Assembly (NCBI RefSeq): GCF_900005765.1 | Contig: NC_041680.1 | Coordinates: forward strand, 372,001-436,000 | Origin: Plasmodium relictum | Lineage: Eukaryota; Apicomplexa; Aconoidasida; Haemosporida; Plasmodiidae | Length of the DNA stretch: 64,000 nt | Reading direction: 5' to 3' | Shown here: piece after piece, positions 45,046-57,323 of the stretch | Layout of the letters: each line of letters starts with the position of its first letter | Position numbering within the stretch: position 1 is the stretch's first letter | Notes under the pieces: generated by a model | The model's input: the letters and a program-made list of their open reading frames with translations, nothing else | Told to the model about the DNA's origin: nothing | Database searches by the model: none | Program-made: the position numbers and the translations under genes

Positions 45046-46494
45046 TTAATTTGTTTCATCTTGTTTTTTTTCTTTTATATAATCTAAAAGGTTCTTAGGT
45101 AGTTTCCATTTGGGTACGGTTTCCTTAACTCCATCAAAAATTTTTAATTTATAAATGAAAGGGGGATTAGTCAAGACTTGTACGAATTTTTGTGTTTCTA
45201 CTTCGGGAGTTGAAGCAGCAGAAGTTAAAGCTATTTTTTTAACATTTTTAAGGATATCAAAATTAAAATCATCAACCGTATTAACTAATACAGCTGAAAC
45301 ATTTCTTATTTGTGATGAATAAACCAATTTCTTTGCATTTGAAGATGACTGACTTCCAACAACAATTGTTAAATCACATTCTGTACAAATTTGATTAAGA
45401 GCTCTTTGTCTATTCGTTGTTGCATAACAAATAGAACCGCTTGGAATTGTTTGTATTTGAGGATATTTTTCTTTTAATTTTTTTACAATTAATGCACAAT
45501 CATCCATACTTAATGTTGTTTGTGTAACATAAAATAACTTTTCGTTTTGTGGGAAATTTAATTTTTCTACATCTTCTACTTTTTCAACAATATGTGTACA
45601 TTCAGGTGCTTCATTGTAAGTACCTACAACTTCTACGTGATTTTTATGGCCAATCAATATAATTTTATATCCTTCTTTAGATTTCATCTGAACATATACA
45701 TGAACTTTATTAACTAATGGGCAAGTTGCATCAATTTCAATTAGTTTTTTTTTTTTAGCTAATTCTCTTATCTGTGGACTGATTCCATGTGCTGAATAAA
45801 TTAAAATGCTTCCATCAGGGACTTCATTTACATCCTCGATAAATATAGCTCCTTTTTTTTCCAGATCACTGCAAACTATATCATTATGAACAATTTTATG
45901 TTTCACGTAAATTTTAGTATTAAACAATTTTAAGCATTCCTCCACTGTTTCTATTGCTCTACTAACCCCTTTACAAAACCCTCTTGGGTTTATTAAATAT
46001 AATATCTTTTCGTCATTATTAATTATATTTTCTTTTCCTTTATCTGTATTATTATTTTCATTTATAGAATTTACTTCTTGTTCATTACTTTTTTCGCACA
46101 TTCCTAGACGTTTCATTTCATTAACATTTATTTTTTCATGTGCTTTTTTATTACTAAACCTTCTTGCATTGAAAAAACTTTCATTTTGAATTAATTTACT
46201 ATTATTTAATTTTAGTTTATAATATAGAAAAGCATAATTTATTAGTTTTGCATCATTCTTTCTAAAATTTACAAAGGTTTCCATATTCCTAGTCTTAAAA
46301 GTAGCCAATGGTATTTTATGGGGAATTCCTAATAATTTTAATGGGTTTTTCATTGTATATTTAATTTTATTTGCATTTATTAAAATTACTAAACATTTGA
46401 AGAATAAAATCAGAAATAATTTGAGGGAGTATTTTGAACAAGGAATATGAAGTGGAAACAACTTTTTTAAAATGGGAAATAAAGCGTAGTACAT
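45046..46494 (-). CDS. LytB: 4-hydroxy-3-methylbut-2-enyl diphosphate reductase (IspH/LytB), apicoplast
   Basis: A single exon of 482 residues. IspH reduces HMBPP to IPP and DMAPP with a [4Fe-4S] cluster, the last step of the apicoplast MEP isoprenoid pathway. All three cluster Cys are present: C174 (NPRGFCKGVSRAIE), C258 (IDATCPLVNKVH) and C356 (GSICYATTNRQ). Substrate-binding and catalytic residues also appear: H236 (YSAHGIS), H286 and E288 (IGHKNHVEVVGT), the TQTTLS loop (about 324-329) and VVGSQSSSNAKKL. The first ~160 residues are an extension absent from bacterial IspH. A hydrophobic segment (LKLFLILFFKCLVILI, about 25-40) is followed by a basic, Asn-rich stretch, as expected for a signal plus transit peptide. 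Electrons come from apicoplast ferredoxin/ferredoxin-NADP reductase in the known system. The start at 46494 precedes the hydrophobic segment closely. Confidence 0.95.
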   Translation of the reverse strand: MYYALFPILKKLFPLHIPCSKYSLKLFLILFFKCLVILINANKIKYTMKNPLKLLGIPHKIPLATFKTRNMETFVNFRKNDAKLINYAFLYYKLKLNNSKLIQNESFFNARRFSNKKAHEKINVNEMKRLGMCEKSNEQEVNSINENNNTDKGKENIINNDEKILYLINPRGFCKGVSRAIETVEECLKLFNTKIYVKHKIVHNDIVCSDLEKKGAIFIEDVNEVPDGSILIYSAHGISPQIRELAKKKKLIEIDATCPLVNKVHVYVQMKSKEGYKIILIGHKNHVEVVGTYNEAPECTHIVEKVEDVEKLNFPQNEKLFYVTQTTLSMDDCALIVKKLKEKYPQIQTIPSGSICYATTNRQRALNQICTECDLTIVVGSQSSSNAKKLVYSSQIRNVSAVLVNTVDDFNFDILKNVKKIALTSAASTPEVETQKFVQVLTNPPFIYKLKIFDGVKETVPKWKLPKNLLDYIKEKKQDETN

Positions 46495-47061
46495 TCTAAA
46501 TTATATTTATTTCTATATTTATTCGTAATTTTAAATTTAAAATGTTATACAAAATTTATCATAAGAAAAAATTGTTTCTTTTCTTATTAATGAAATATTT
46601 TAAAATTTTTTACTTTCAAAACAAAATATACATTATATATAAAGTAGATTAAAAAAAAAAACAAATAAATCGGCAATTAAAAAAAAATTTTAAATATGTA
46701 TTCATATTTTTTTTTTTTTATAATTTAACTTCAGGCTTAAATTTATTACCAAAAAAAAAAAAAAAAACATGCAATGTAAAAAAAATGTAATTAAAAATAA
46801 TATAAATGTAAATAATAAATATTTAATTAAAAACACTAAATTGTTTATACAATAATTAAAATATTTAACAATAAAAAAAAAAAAGTAAAAATCAAAACAT
46901 ATGAATACTAATAATCAAATTATAAGAAAAAATAGATAAAATCTTACATATTAGTTACAATTATTATTATTATAATTATTGCTATTATAGTTATGATAGA
47001 TTAAAAAACAAAACTGGACAAAAAAAATGAATACAAAAAAAAAAATATATATATATATATA
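46495..47061. other. Intergenic between IspH and UBP1
   Basis: About 0.57 kb between two minus-strand genes, with several dA runs and a (TA)n stretch just after the UBP1 stop. It should hold the IspH promoter and UBP1 3' UTR. No coding sequence. Confidence 0.6.
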
Positions 47062-50000
47062 TTAAAAATGCAAAGCAGGAGAAGTAGGTGCTTGCTTACA
47101 TCGATAAAATAAAACATAAGGTGTATGATCATTTGATATATCCTCTGAAATATCATTTATTAGTCTTGAATTTACTTTAGTAACAGTTGAATCATCCATT
47201 TGATACCATTCATTTTTATTTTTTTTTCTATGTTCAGATTTTTTTCCAATAAAATAATAATGACCTGATGATGCTGATACCCCCCCATGTATTATTCCTC
47301 CATATAATTTATAATCAAAATTATTTACAATTATTTTTGAATTTATTTTCACATGAGTTTTTATCTTTTTTTTTTCATTAGATGTAAAAGACCAGTTATA
47401 TCTATAAAAATACATACATTTGTTTATAATAAAATAACAAAAAATAAAATTATATATATATATACAATTGTACTATTAATACTATTTAAAAAATTGTGAT
47501 AATTGTTACTGCTTTTTCTTTTTTTTACCTATTTAATATCAAAATAAGATGACAAGGAGGTGATAAAATTTCATTCCATTTTAAAGCATTTCTTCTTTTA
47601 TTACATTTAGAGCATTTGTATTTGTTACTGCCATATATTTTTTCTTTCTGAACAAAAGTATCGAAAAACTTTTGTATTGACAAGTCCTCAGTAGTATGCA
47701 TGGGAACAGGAAATGATAAATCATGTATAATTTCTTCTTTTTTTGAAATATAAAGACATTTTTGGCATTGGACTTTCTGAACTATAACTCCAGAAAAAAT
47801 TAATCTTAAAAATTCTTTATCTGACCCTCCTAATTTATCAAATATATACCTAAACACTTCAGTTACATCTTGCTGCTTTTTGTTACTAAGTTCACTTGGA
47901 AGGATATTTAATACTTGCTCAGTAGATATGTATGGTTTATTCGTAATTGTCATTTTTTTAAAAAAACTTTTTAATTCTTCTAAAAAGTGCTCTGATTCTT
48001 CAGTTGGTGCTCCTTTACATATTTCCTCTTTATTTAATGCTTGGTGTTGGTCTTTTTTTTTGTTTCCGCTAATTTTAAATAAAAATAAGTTAACTATAAA
48101 AGATACGGTGCTATATAATGCTTGTAATAAACTGTTCAGGTAACATGTGTTTCCTAAATTTTTTAGTCCAACAGGGGGATGTTGCATTTCTCTTTTTTTC
48201 ATTTTTTTCAATTCTGATTTATCAATACGTAGCATTAAATATTTTTTTTTTTTTTTCTTTTCGCTTCTTTCTTTTTTTTTCTTTTTATTATCAAAAAAAT
48301 TTTCTTCCAAAAAATCACTACTAAATTTTATTTCATTATAATTATCATTTAATGCATGGCTTTTCGAATAATTCTTTTCTGTCTGAATACTATAATTTTC
48401 GTTCGTTATAGGACTAGTATAAAAAAATTCATCGTTTTTTTTGTGTGCTTTTATATTTTCTAAATTACAATCTATATTATTAGGATTATTTAAGTATTCA
48501 TTATATTTGTTTATACTTTTATTGAATCCATTATTTTGAGATATTGGCTCCCTAAAAAAATAATCCAATGATGGCTTTAATATATTTGAAGGACTATCAT
48601 CTTGATTAAAAAATGAATATGATGTATTTCTACTTTTTTTTTTATTATAATATATATCTGAACAATTTTTAAATATATCATTGTTAACGTTATCGTAAAT
48701 ATCATATCTTGGTGATGATACTTTTACTTTAGGCAAGTTTTCAGAAGCAAAACTATTCTCATTTAGTTCATTGTACAGTGGTACACATTCGTTATTCAAT
48801 TTTAATCCCTGTATATTGTTTTTCTCTTCACAATTTTTCATATTAGAAATATTTTTTTTTGATAAAAAATGATCATCTCCTAACTTACTGAAACCTAAAT
48901 TCGTTGCATAGTCTTTAACGTTGTTATTCTCTAATGTATTCTTGTTAACACTATTATGTTCACCTTTATAATTTTTAAATAAATGATTATTAGCAATGTG
49001 TTTTTCTGAATCCCTTTTATTAAAAAAAAACTGAAAATCTGAATAAGAATTATTATTCATTTTTTCTAAGTTTTCTTCTGAACGTTTCTTTAATGAATAA
49101 TTTTTTTTTGATTTTAATTTTTCATTTTTTAAATTTTCTTCAAAAAAAATATCAACATCATATTTATTATTAATACTATTAAATTTATTACTTACTTCAT
49201 TATTTATATTATAAATTTTATTGCTAATATTATTACTAAAATTCTTATTTACCCTACTATCTATATTGTCAAATTTATTGTCCCTGCTGTTTTTTGTGTC
49301 GACGAAATAATTATTCTTATTAGAATAATAATTATTGCCAAGATTTATATTGATATCTTTGAGATTTCTCATTTTTTTCTCTTCCTCTTTTAGGAAAATA
49401 TCATTTTTAAAATTATTTTTTTCACTTTTGATATTGTTATTTTCATCAAATGGCGAGATATTAGATAAAGAGGATAAATGATTGCAGTTTATCGGGTTGC
49501 TGACTACGCTAGAATTATGTATTTCTTTTATGTTATTGGAATTATTATAGATATTATAATTACTAATATTTGATTCATTATTATCATTCTGAATATTTTC
49601 TAAATCTTTTATAATTTCTTTAATTAAACTCATAATTTCATAATCGATTTCATGCTCAATAAATCTCCATAAAAAAAAATATTTTTTGAAAAATGGAATG
49701 AAATATACTAAAACTACATATGAATATTTAAAAGTTTTCAGACCCAATATTTTATGATTTAAGAAATAATGAAATTGTTTTAAACATGACTTTGCATTTA
49801 AAAGACAAGAAATTCTACATACCACAATTTTTATACAAATACCTAAAAAAATTAAATTTTCTATTTCATTATTACCACTCATAAAATTACTGCATTCCCT
49901 GTTATTTTGCAAAGTTAAATTACATGATAATACACTACTATTTATATTTTCATTAGTATAATCATTACTTTTCCATTCTGAAAAAAAAAAAAAAAAAAAA

Positions 50001-51803
50001 AAGTGGAATAATATATCATTAAAATACTAATTTTTTCATATTACTATATATATATGCATATTTATTTTGCTACCATTTATTTTTTCACAATTATGATCAT
50101 TATTAAATAAGTATCCATTGAAATATATATCAAAATAGTTTTCTCTTTTTATCTCATTGTTTACAAAGTCATTAAAATTAAAATTATTTATAATGTTTTC
50201 AATATCAAAAAGATTTAAATATTCATTTTCTTCTTTAATTTCTTCTTTATTCATAGTGTTAGTAACTAAAAAATCCTCTTTAGATGAAGTATAAGAAATA
50301 TTTTTATGAGAAATCACGTTTTTCTTTTTTTTATCCTTAGTATTGTTACAATGATCAGGCAAAAACTTTTTTTTTAAATTTAACTTCATTTTCTCCTTCA
50401 TATCATTATTTAAACAAATATATTCATAAAATGTTTTTAAAAAAATAAGCATGAAATCATAATAGTAATATTCATTTTTTTGAAAAAAAGTGAAATGACT
50501 TATTTTTTTCGTGTCCCAAAATAAAATGCACATGATGTTCCAAATAGATATAAATTGATTAAAATTAATTTTATGATTTTGAAAAAATTTTTTTGAATAA
50601 TTCATTAATTCATCGGGCTCTATTAAATATAAGGTATATATAATATCATTTGAACAATTCTCTTTATATTTAATTAAAAAATTCAGAAAATAAGTAAAGC
50701 ATATTTTGGATAAATTAGGATTATGTTCTTTTTCTGCTCTTAATAAAAAAAATAAATTTTTTTTTTTATTCAAATCGTCTTTTTTATTATTTATCCAATT
50801 ATATATTAATTTAACGAAGGATTTTTTCGGTTTCGAAGACGGTATATTACACCATATAGAAACAACTAAATCTCGAATTTTTGTAGAGCTAATTTTATTA
50901 ACATTTTTTTCTTTTTCATTTTTTAAACAAATTTTTAATAATATTTTACATTCATTATAGCCTACATATTTTAAATTTTCTAAATTTTTCCAAAATGTAT
51001 AAAAGTCTTTTTCAACATCAGAAAATTCGCAAAAAAAATTATCAGATGAATCAATGTTTGAATTATAGCCTTCAAAAAAATTATCAAAATTTTTATTTTT
51101 CATTATTATTACTTTTTTTTTACCTTTATAAAAATTGTTAGAATACAGCTTTTTTTTATATTTCTTTTCGTTCATATTTTTTAAGCTTTCTTTATATACC
51201 TCATTATTCATATTATCCTTCAAATAATTTTTTTTAAAACATTTTTTATAATATTCATTTGAATATGTTGCATTTGAAAATTTATATTTATAAAAAAGAT
51301 ATGTTTTAAGAAACCATTCTGCGTATCTGAAATCTATCTTATCGTTAAATATATAAATTAAATCATCTGGTTTAAAATTCTTTTCAAATGTTTCATTATC
51401 TAAAATGAATATATAAAATAGGCTAACTATACATGTATTATATAATTGAGGATAGATATATAAAATATTTAATACTTCATTCATTATATATTTTTTTTCT
51501 TCATATGACGAATAAAATAATAATTTTCTAATCTTATCAATTTTTTCCTCATTATTTAACTCTAATGATAATAATATGTTTTTAATATTTTTAAAATTTT
51601 TTGTACTAATGTCATTTTTATCAACATCATCATTGATATCCTTATTATTATTATTATTATTATTATTGTTATTGTTATTATTATTATTATTAATATTATT
51701 ATTATTATTAATATTATTATTATTATTAATATTATTATTGTTATTATTATTATTATTAATAATATTATTATAATTATTATTATTATTATTATTATCATCA
51801 TCG

Positions 51804-51840
<37 letters not shown>

Positions 51841-54800
51841 CATCATCGTCATTATTATTATTATTAAGAATTTTATTTTTATTACTAATAATATCTTGAT
51901 CACTGACATTATAATTGTAATTATTATTACTATCATTACTACTATTATTAATGTTCTCCTTACCTTCATTGATGAAATTGTTATAAAAATTAATAACTTC
52001 ATTATTTTTTTTATGAAAGCCTAAAAAATCATCTATTTTACTACTTCCAATGTTTTTATAATTAATTTTATTAGGATCATCATATGTATTTTTTTTTTCT
52101 ATTTTTATGTCAATATCACCTCTTTCATCAGTTTTATCTGAAATATCTCCTTTTATAACAAAATTTGACATACTATTTTTTTTTTCTTTTATTCCTTTTA
52201 TGTGAAAAAAATTATTATTTGAAAAAAATTCATCTAAATTATTTTTATTCCATTGAGAATTATCATTTATCAAATTATTATTATTTTTTTTATATTGATT
52301 TCTAATTTTTTCTTGTTTTGTATCATTTTTTTTTATGTTGTTAAAATATATATTACTCATTTTTAAATTATTTTCTTCTAAATTAGTTTGTTTTCCTTCA
52401 TTATTTTCATAATCATACCCTTTTAAGTTAGGAGAAAGTGATTTTTTTTCATATCCTTGATCATTGATTTTGAAACAAGTTTCTTCTTCTTTAACATTAC
52501 TCTGCCTTTTTTTATTTTTTTCTTCAGAAGCATGTCTTGTATATATTTCTTTTTTTTTTTCTAAATTTTCATTTTTTAAAAAGTCATCTTGTAATGGTTC
52601 ATTTTTTGATATTTCTATTTCCAAATTTGCATCTTCGTCTATTTTCATTTTTGAAATATTTTGGGAATTTTGCTTTTCCTTTTTTTCTTTTTCTTTTTCT
52701 TTTTCTTTTTTTTTCTCTTTTACCATAGTTTCTTTTAATAAACTATATTCCTTTTTCTTTTTTTTTGAAACATTATTTTCTATTATTGAATTAAAAAATT
52801 CGTTAACATTTTCATCTTTATTTTCTTCTTTAAAATCTTTGTTGAATTTTTTTATCTCTTCTACTCCTAATTCTTCACCTTTTATATTTTCTTCTGTTTC
52901 TTCGCCTTCTTCAGTGTTGTCTGTTTTAAAATATTTAAATATATTTCTATTATCATTTTCTTTATTTTTTTTTTCTAGAATAGAATTAAAATTGTTATTA
53001 TTATAATTTAATATATATTGCTCTTTTGAAATATTATAACTTTTAAATTTTTCTTCAACAGGGAAATTTGTTTTTTTTCTATACCTCAAATTCTTTTTTT
53101 TTTTAATTAGTCCATTATTCATTTGGCCTTTTTTTTCTTTATTTTTCTTTATTTTTTTATTATCCTCATCATTACTCTTAATATTATTATCACCGCTAAT
53201 ATTACTATTTTCTGTTGTGAAATCCTCGTCGATTAACTCTTGAGTACTTTTTCTTTTTTTTTTATATTCATTCTTGTTTGGAATATCATTATCTGTAAAA
53301 TCGCGTTGATCATTTATTGAAAACATTGAATTCTTATCAATAAAATAAGAATCATTGAAATAGTTTGAAATGTGTTCACTCATTTTTTTTTTTTTTTTTT
53401 TTTGTTCTTCATATGTATGATCTTTAAAAAAATTTCGATTAAAAGTTAAGCTAGAATCATTCAAGTTGTGCTCATTACTCATTTTTGTTTTAGACACTTT
53501 TTTGGAATTTATTGTTTCATTTTCACAATTATTATCATTGTAAAATATTTTATTACAACTATTTGAAATGCAAAAAGATTTACTCATTTCTGAATTAAAT
53601 TTACCTCTACTTTTTGACGTTATATTATAAAAGTTTAATGAACTCGGAAAAGTATCTAATTTTTTAAAATTATAATGATACGATTCGCTATGATCCCCAA
53701 GTTTAATATTATGCGAATATTTATTTCTCTTGGTCATTAGCTTTATTTGCTTAGACTTACTATTATCTTCCTTTTTTTTTTTTTTTTTTTTTAAAAATGA
53801 ATTACTTTCTTTATGTGAACTTCTTTCAGTATATCCCTGACTGAATTTAAAAGTGTCATTGCTGATTACACTATATAGTCTTTGTGATTCATTTATTTGA
53901 TTTAAGTTGTTATCATAATTAAAATTATCTAAGGATTCAAATTTACTACTTTTTTTATTTATTTCAAAAGTATCTATATCTTCGGTATTTATATAATTAA
54001 TAAAAATTTTCTTAGAATTATTTTCATGAGAAGAAGAGAATAACTTATTAATATTATTTTCTATTAAAGTATTTTCATTTTTAAAATTTTTTTCATCTAG
54101 ATTTTCATTTATATTGGAAAAGGGACTATAATGATCATCTATTTTATTCTTATAAGAAAATAAAGATTGAAGATTTTTATATTCTTTAACAAAACTTTCA
54201 TAAACATTATCTTTAATAGATAAATTTTCATTTATATATATATTTTTTTTTTTCTCTAATGATAATTCGTTATCATCATTCTCTTTATTAGAGTAATCAT
54301 ACGTGCAATAATTAAGTAATTTATCATTATTTTTTTCATTAATATTTTTTTTTTTTTTTTTTTTTTTTGAATCAAATTTTGATATATTTTTTTCGTAATT
54401 AGAATATTCACTTGAATTGTCATCACCTTTCAATGATTCATTCCATGATTCGTTATCAAGTGTATTCATTTTATGTTTATCATACTGAATATGACTTTTA
54501 TAATCATTTCCACTATGGTTATTCTTATACTTATTTTGTTTATCATATGAATGTGTTTTCTTTTTTTTTTCTTTATTTAATTTTTTTATATCATTTAAAG
54601 AAGATGGCTCTTTATTTGTAGATAAACTATCTTCATTATGAGAATTTATTTCCACATTATTTTTTAAATCATCATTTGAAATATCACTCATATGTTTATC
54701 CATATCATTAATATTAAAGAATGAACTAAATTTTTTTTCTTCACTTATGCTAGATGATTTTTTTTTCATTTTATTAAAATTGTCTACATTGCTTATTTTT

Positions 54801-55720
54801 TTATAAGAATCATTATATTCCTTCAATCTTTTTTTTTTGTCATATTTATTATATTCAAACAAAATATCACTTTTTTTTTTCTTTTTTTTTTTCTTCTTCT
54901 TAATAGAACTCTGTAATTCATTTAAGTTTACTTGATTTATTTCTGAATATAAATTTTTAGTTTTGTTACTTATTAAATCTTCATATTCATAATTATAAAC
55001 ATCACCAATATACTTTTCTTCATTATATAAAGGCATTTCATTTCTTTTTTCTTCTGATTTTTTTTCATCTTTCTCTTGTTTATTTTCTACTTTTTCATCC
55101 TCATCACCTTTATTTCCTTTTACTTTATTCTCATTTTCATCTTTTTCATCTTCTTTTTCACTTTCATCTTCCTTTACGTCTTTATTTTCTTCTTTTATAT
55201 ATTCTTCTTCTTTGTCTTCATCTTCATTTTCATAATGGTTTTTTTTATCTTCCATGTAATTATATCTGTTTATTCTTTCATTTTCACTTTTTAATATATC
55301 TAAATCATTAAGTTTATTAACATTGTAGTTTAACATATTTATGACTTCATGTTTTGAATTATCTTTTTTTTCTTTCTCTTTAATTTTTATTATATCTTTA
55401 AAGAAGTCTTCTTGATTATGTTTTATTTGTGTAAACGTGTAATTATTTCTATATTCAAAATTTTTTAAATTATATAAATTTAATTTTATATTGTTTTGGT
55501 TAATTTTTTTTCGTAATTTTTCCTTTTTTTTTTTTTTTAATTTATATATGAACGCATCACGTTCATTATTAGAGCATAAACTAAAGTAGTTATTTATTAA
55601 ATTTAATTTTTTTTCATTATTAAAATTACTTAATAATATTGAGTCAATTACTTTTATATTCTTTTTTAATCTGTCATTTTTTTTTAATTTATTATAGTCT
55701 AGATATTTTTTATTTTGCAT
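47062..55720 (-). CDS. UBP1: Ubiquitin carboxyl-terminal hydrolase UBP1 (USP-family deubiquitinase), three exons
   Basis: Exons 55720-50074, 49977-47529 and 47401-47062 join in phase (AAT-G|AA and AG|A-TAT) to give 2811 residues. The USP domain is at the C-terminus. The Cys box is GLKNLGNTCYLNSLLQAL, with catalytic C at about 2494. A zinc-finger-like pair (VQKCQKCL-type, YKCSKCNKRR) lies between, then LILILNRYNW across the second junction. The His box is HGGVSASSGHYYFIGK (H at about 2746), followed by WYQMDDSTVTKVN carrying the third triad residue. The first ~1880 residues are Lys/Asn/Glu-rich low complexity with a poly-Asn/Asp block. About 1910-2000 is a hydrophobic, better-ordered island before the domain. 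UBP1 removes ubiquitin from targets and acts with the Kelch13 compartment in endocytosis at the cytostome; mutations alter artemisinin response in P. falciparum and rodent parasites. It is shorter than P. falciparum UBP1 (about 3500 residues), the difference being in low-complexity sequence. Confidence 0.92.
51640..51880 (-). repeat. Asn/Asp trinucleotide repeat inside UBP1
   Basis: AAT/AAC-type codons (TTA/ATT units on the plus strand) encode long poly-Asn tracts, twice broken by DDDD blocks, at about residues 1280-1360 of UBP1. This is typical Plasmodium low complexity. Leu- or Ile-rich frames on the other frames and strand are shadows of it. Confidence 0.9.
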
Positions 55721-57323
55721 TTTTTTTTTTTTTAATTGTGGTATTCATTGTATTTAGTTAAATCAAAAAAAAAAAAAAAAAAAAAAAATTTCTACAATAT
55801 GTATATATATTTCCTTAATAATATCAAATAATATTAAAAGTTAAAGTGGTCATTGTATAAATAAATAAGTTTATATTTATGATATTAAAAACATAAACAA
55901 AAAAGAGGAATTTTTTTTTTTTTCTTATTACTAATTTAAGAACTATAATATATTATAAATTTATCTTTTCGCTTTTTTAAATATTCCTTAAAAAATTAGA
56001 TTATTATTTTTCTATATAACAAATTCATCACATGGAATAAAAATAAAGTAAATTAGTTTATTTCTAAGAGAAATTGCACACGTTTCACTAAGAAATAAAA
56101 TTTATTCAAAATTATTAATTTTAATTTTAAAATAAAATCAAAAAACAGAAAAAAAAAAAAATTAAAATTTGTAAGAACAAGAAAAATAAAAAAAAAAAGG
56201 AAAAAAGTTAAAAAAAATTAAGAAAAAGAAAATTTAAGTGTAAATTGGAGAAAAAAAAAAACAAAACGTTAGAAACAACATTACTTCAAGTTATAACTTC
56301 AATTTTATACAATTATTATTCTTTAGAAAAAAAAAAAAAAAAAATTAGAATTTATATAATAAAAACATTGCTAATGAAGAAAATCATAAACTTAATTTAA
56401 ATTTAAAATATAAAAATTCACTTTTTATTTTTTCTTCTATTTTCCATTTATTTCTCTTATTTAAAATTATGAAAAAAAAAAAAAAAATACAAAATTAGAA
56501 TCACTTATTATATATAGAAAAAGTATTTTTTATAATAATTATAAAGCATATTATTTATGTAAAATATACTTCATCATATTTTGAAATTGTTTTAAATATT
56601 TTTTTTTTTATCATTTTTTGAATCAATTATAAATAGATTTTTATTTTAACAATTAATTATATAAGCTTATAGAAAATAGGAAAATAATATCTTTTTTAGA
56701 AAATTATGTTTAGAATAATTAGTTTCTATTTTACAAAAAAAAAAAAAAAAAAAGATAGTAGAAAACTGAAAATATATATATATATATTCATTAATTTATC
56801 TAAATAGTACTAATTTGTGAGATTTATCTCTGTTCATATATGAATAGATAAATGATTTCAACTAATTTTTCATGACTTTTTTCTTACTATCTTTCTTTGT
56901 TAATACTGTTCTAAACATACAATATGGATATTCATAAATTAAAATTTGAAATAATTTTCATTTATTTAAAAAATTAAATCTTTCCCTTATTTAATAATAT
57001 TATTATATATTTTTTTTACAATTTTTAAAGTCAAATGTAAAAGTGACAAAAAAAAAAAAAAGGGTAAAATTATATTGTGTAAATAAATATAAATTTTTTT
57101 TGTAATATTAAAAGAAAATAAATATATGTATTGCTATATTTAAAAAAAAAAAAAAAAAACATAATAAAATTAAAATTTTTATATAGAAGAATAAACAATT
57201 ATCCTTGTATTTCAAAAAATGTAAATATACATTATTTGTTTTGCATCTACTCAAAATATGTGAAAATAAAGGGAAAAAAAAAAAAGATGTACATTTGCTT
57301 GAGTATATATATAAATTATAAAA
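55721..57323. promoter_or_regulatory. Divergent upstream region of UBP1 and the START gene
   Basis: About 1.6 kb between two divergent start codons, so both promoters lie here. It is A/T-rich with many dA runs. A Lys-rich frame at 57131-57376 overlaps the START start codon in another frame and is spurious. No specific factor site could be identified. Confidence 0.55.

Noticed and set aside
51562-52002. Open frames of poly-Ile/Met and poly-Leu over the UBP1 repeat
   Set aside because: Other-frame and other-strand readings of the poly-Asn trinucleotide repeat.
52464-53006. 180-codon Ser/Phe-rich plus-strand frame within UBP1
   Set aside because: Antisense shadow of Lys/Glu-rich coding sequence. 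UBP1's minus-strand frame is continuous and joins in phase to the catalytic exons.
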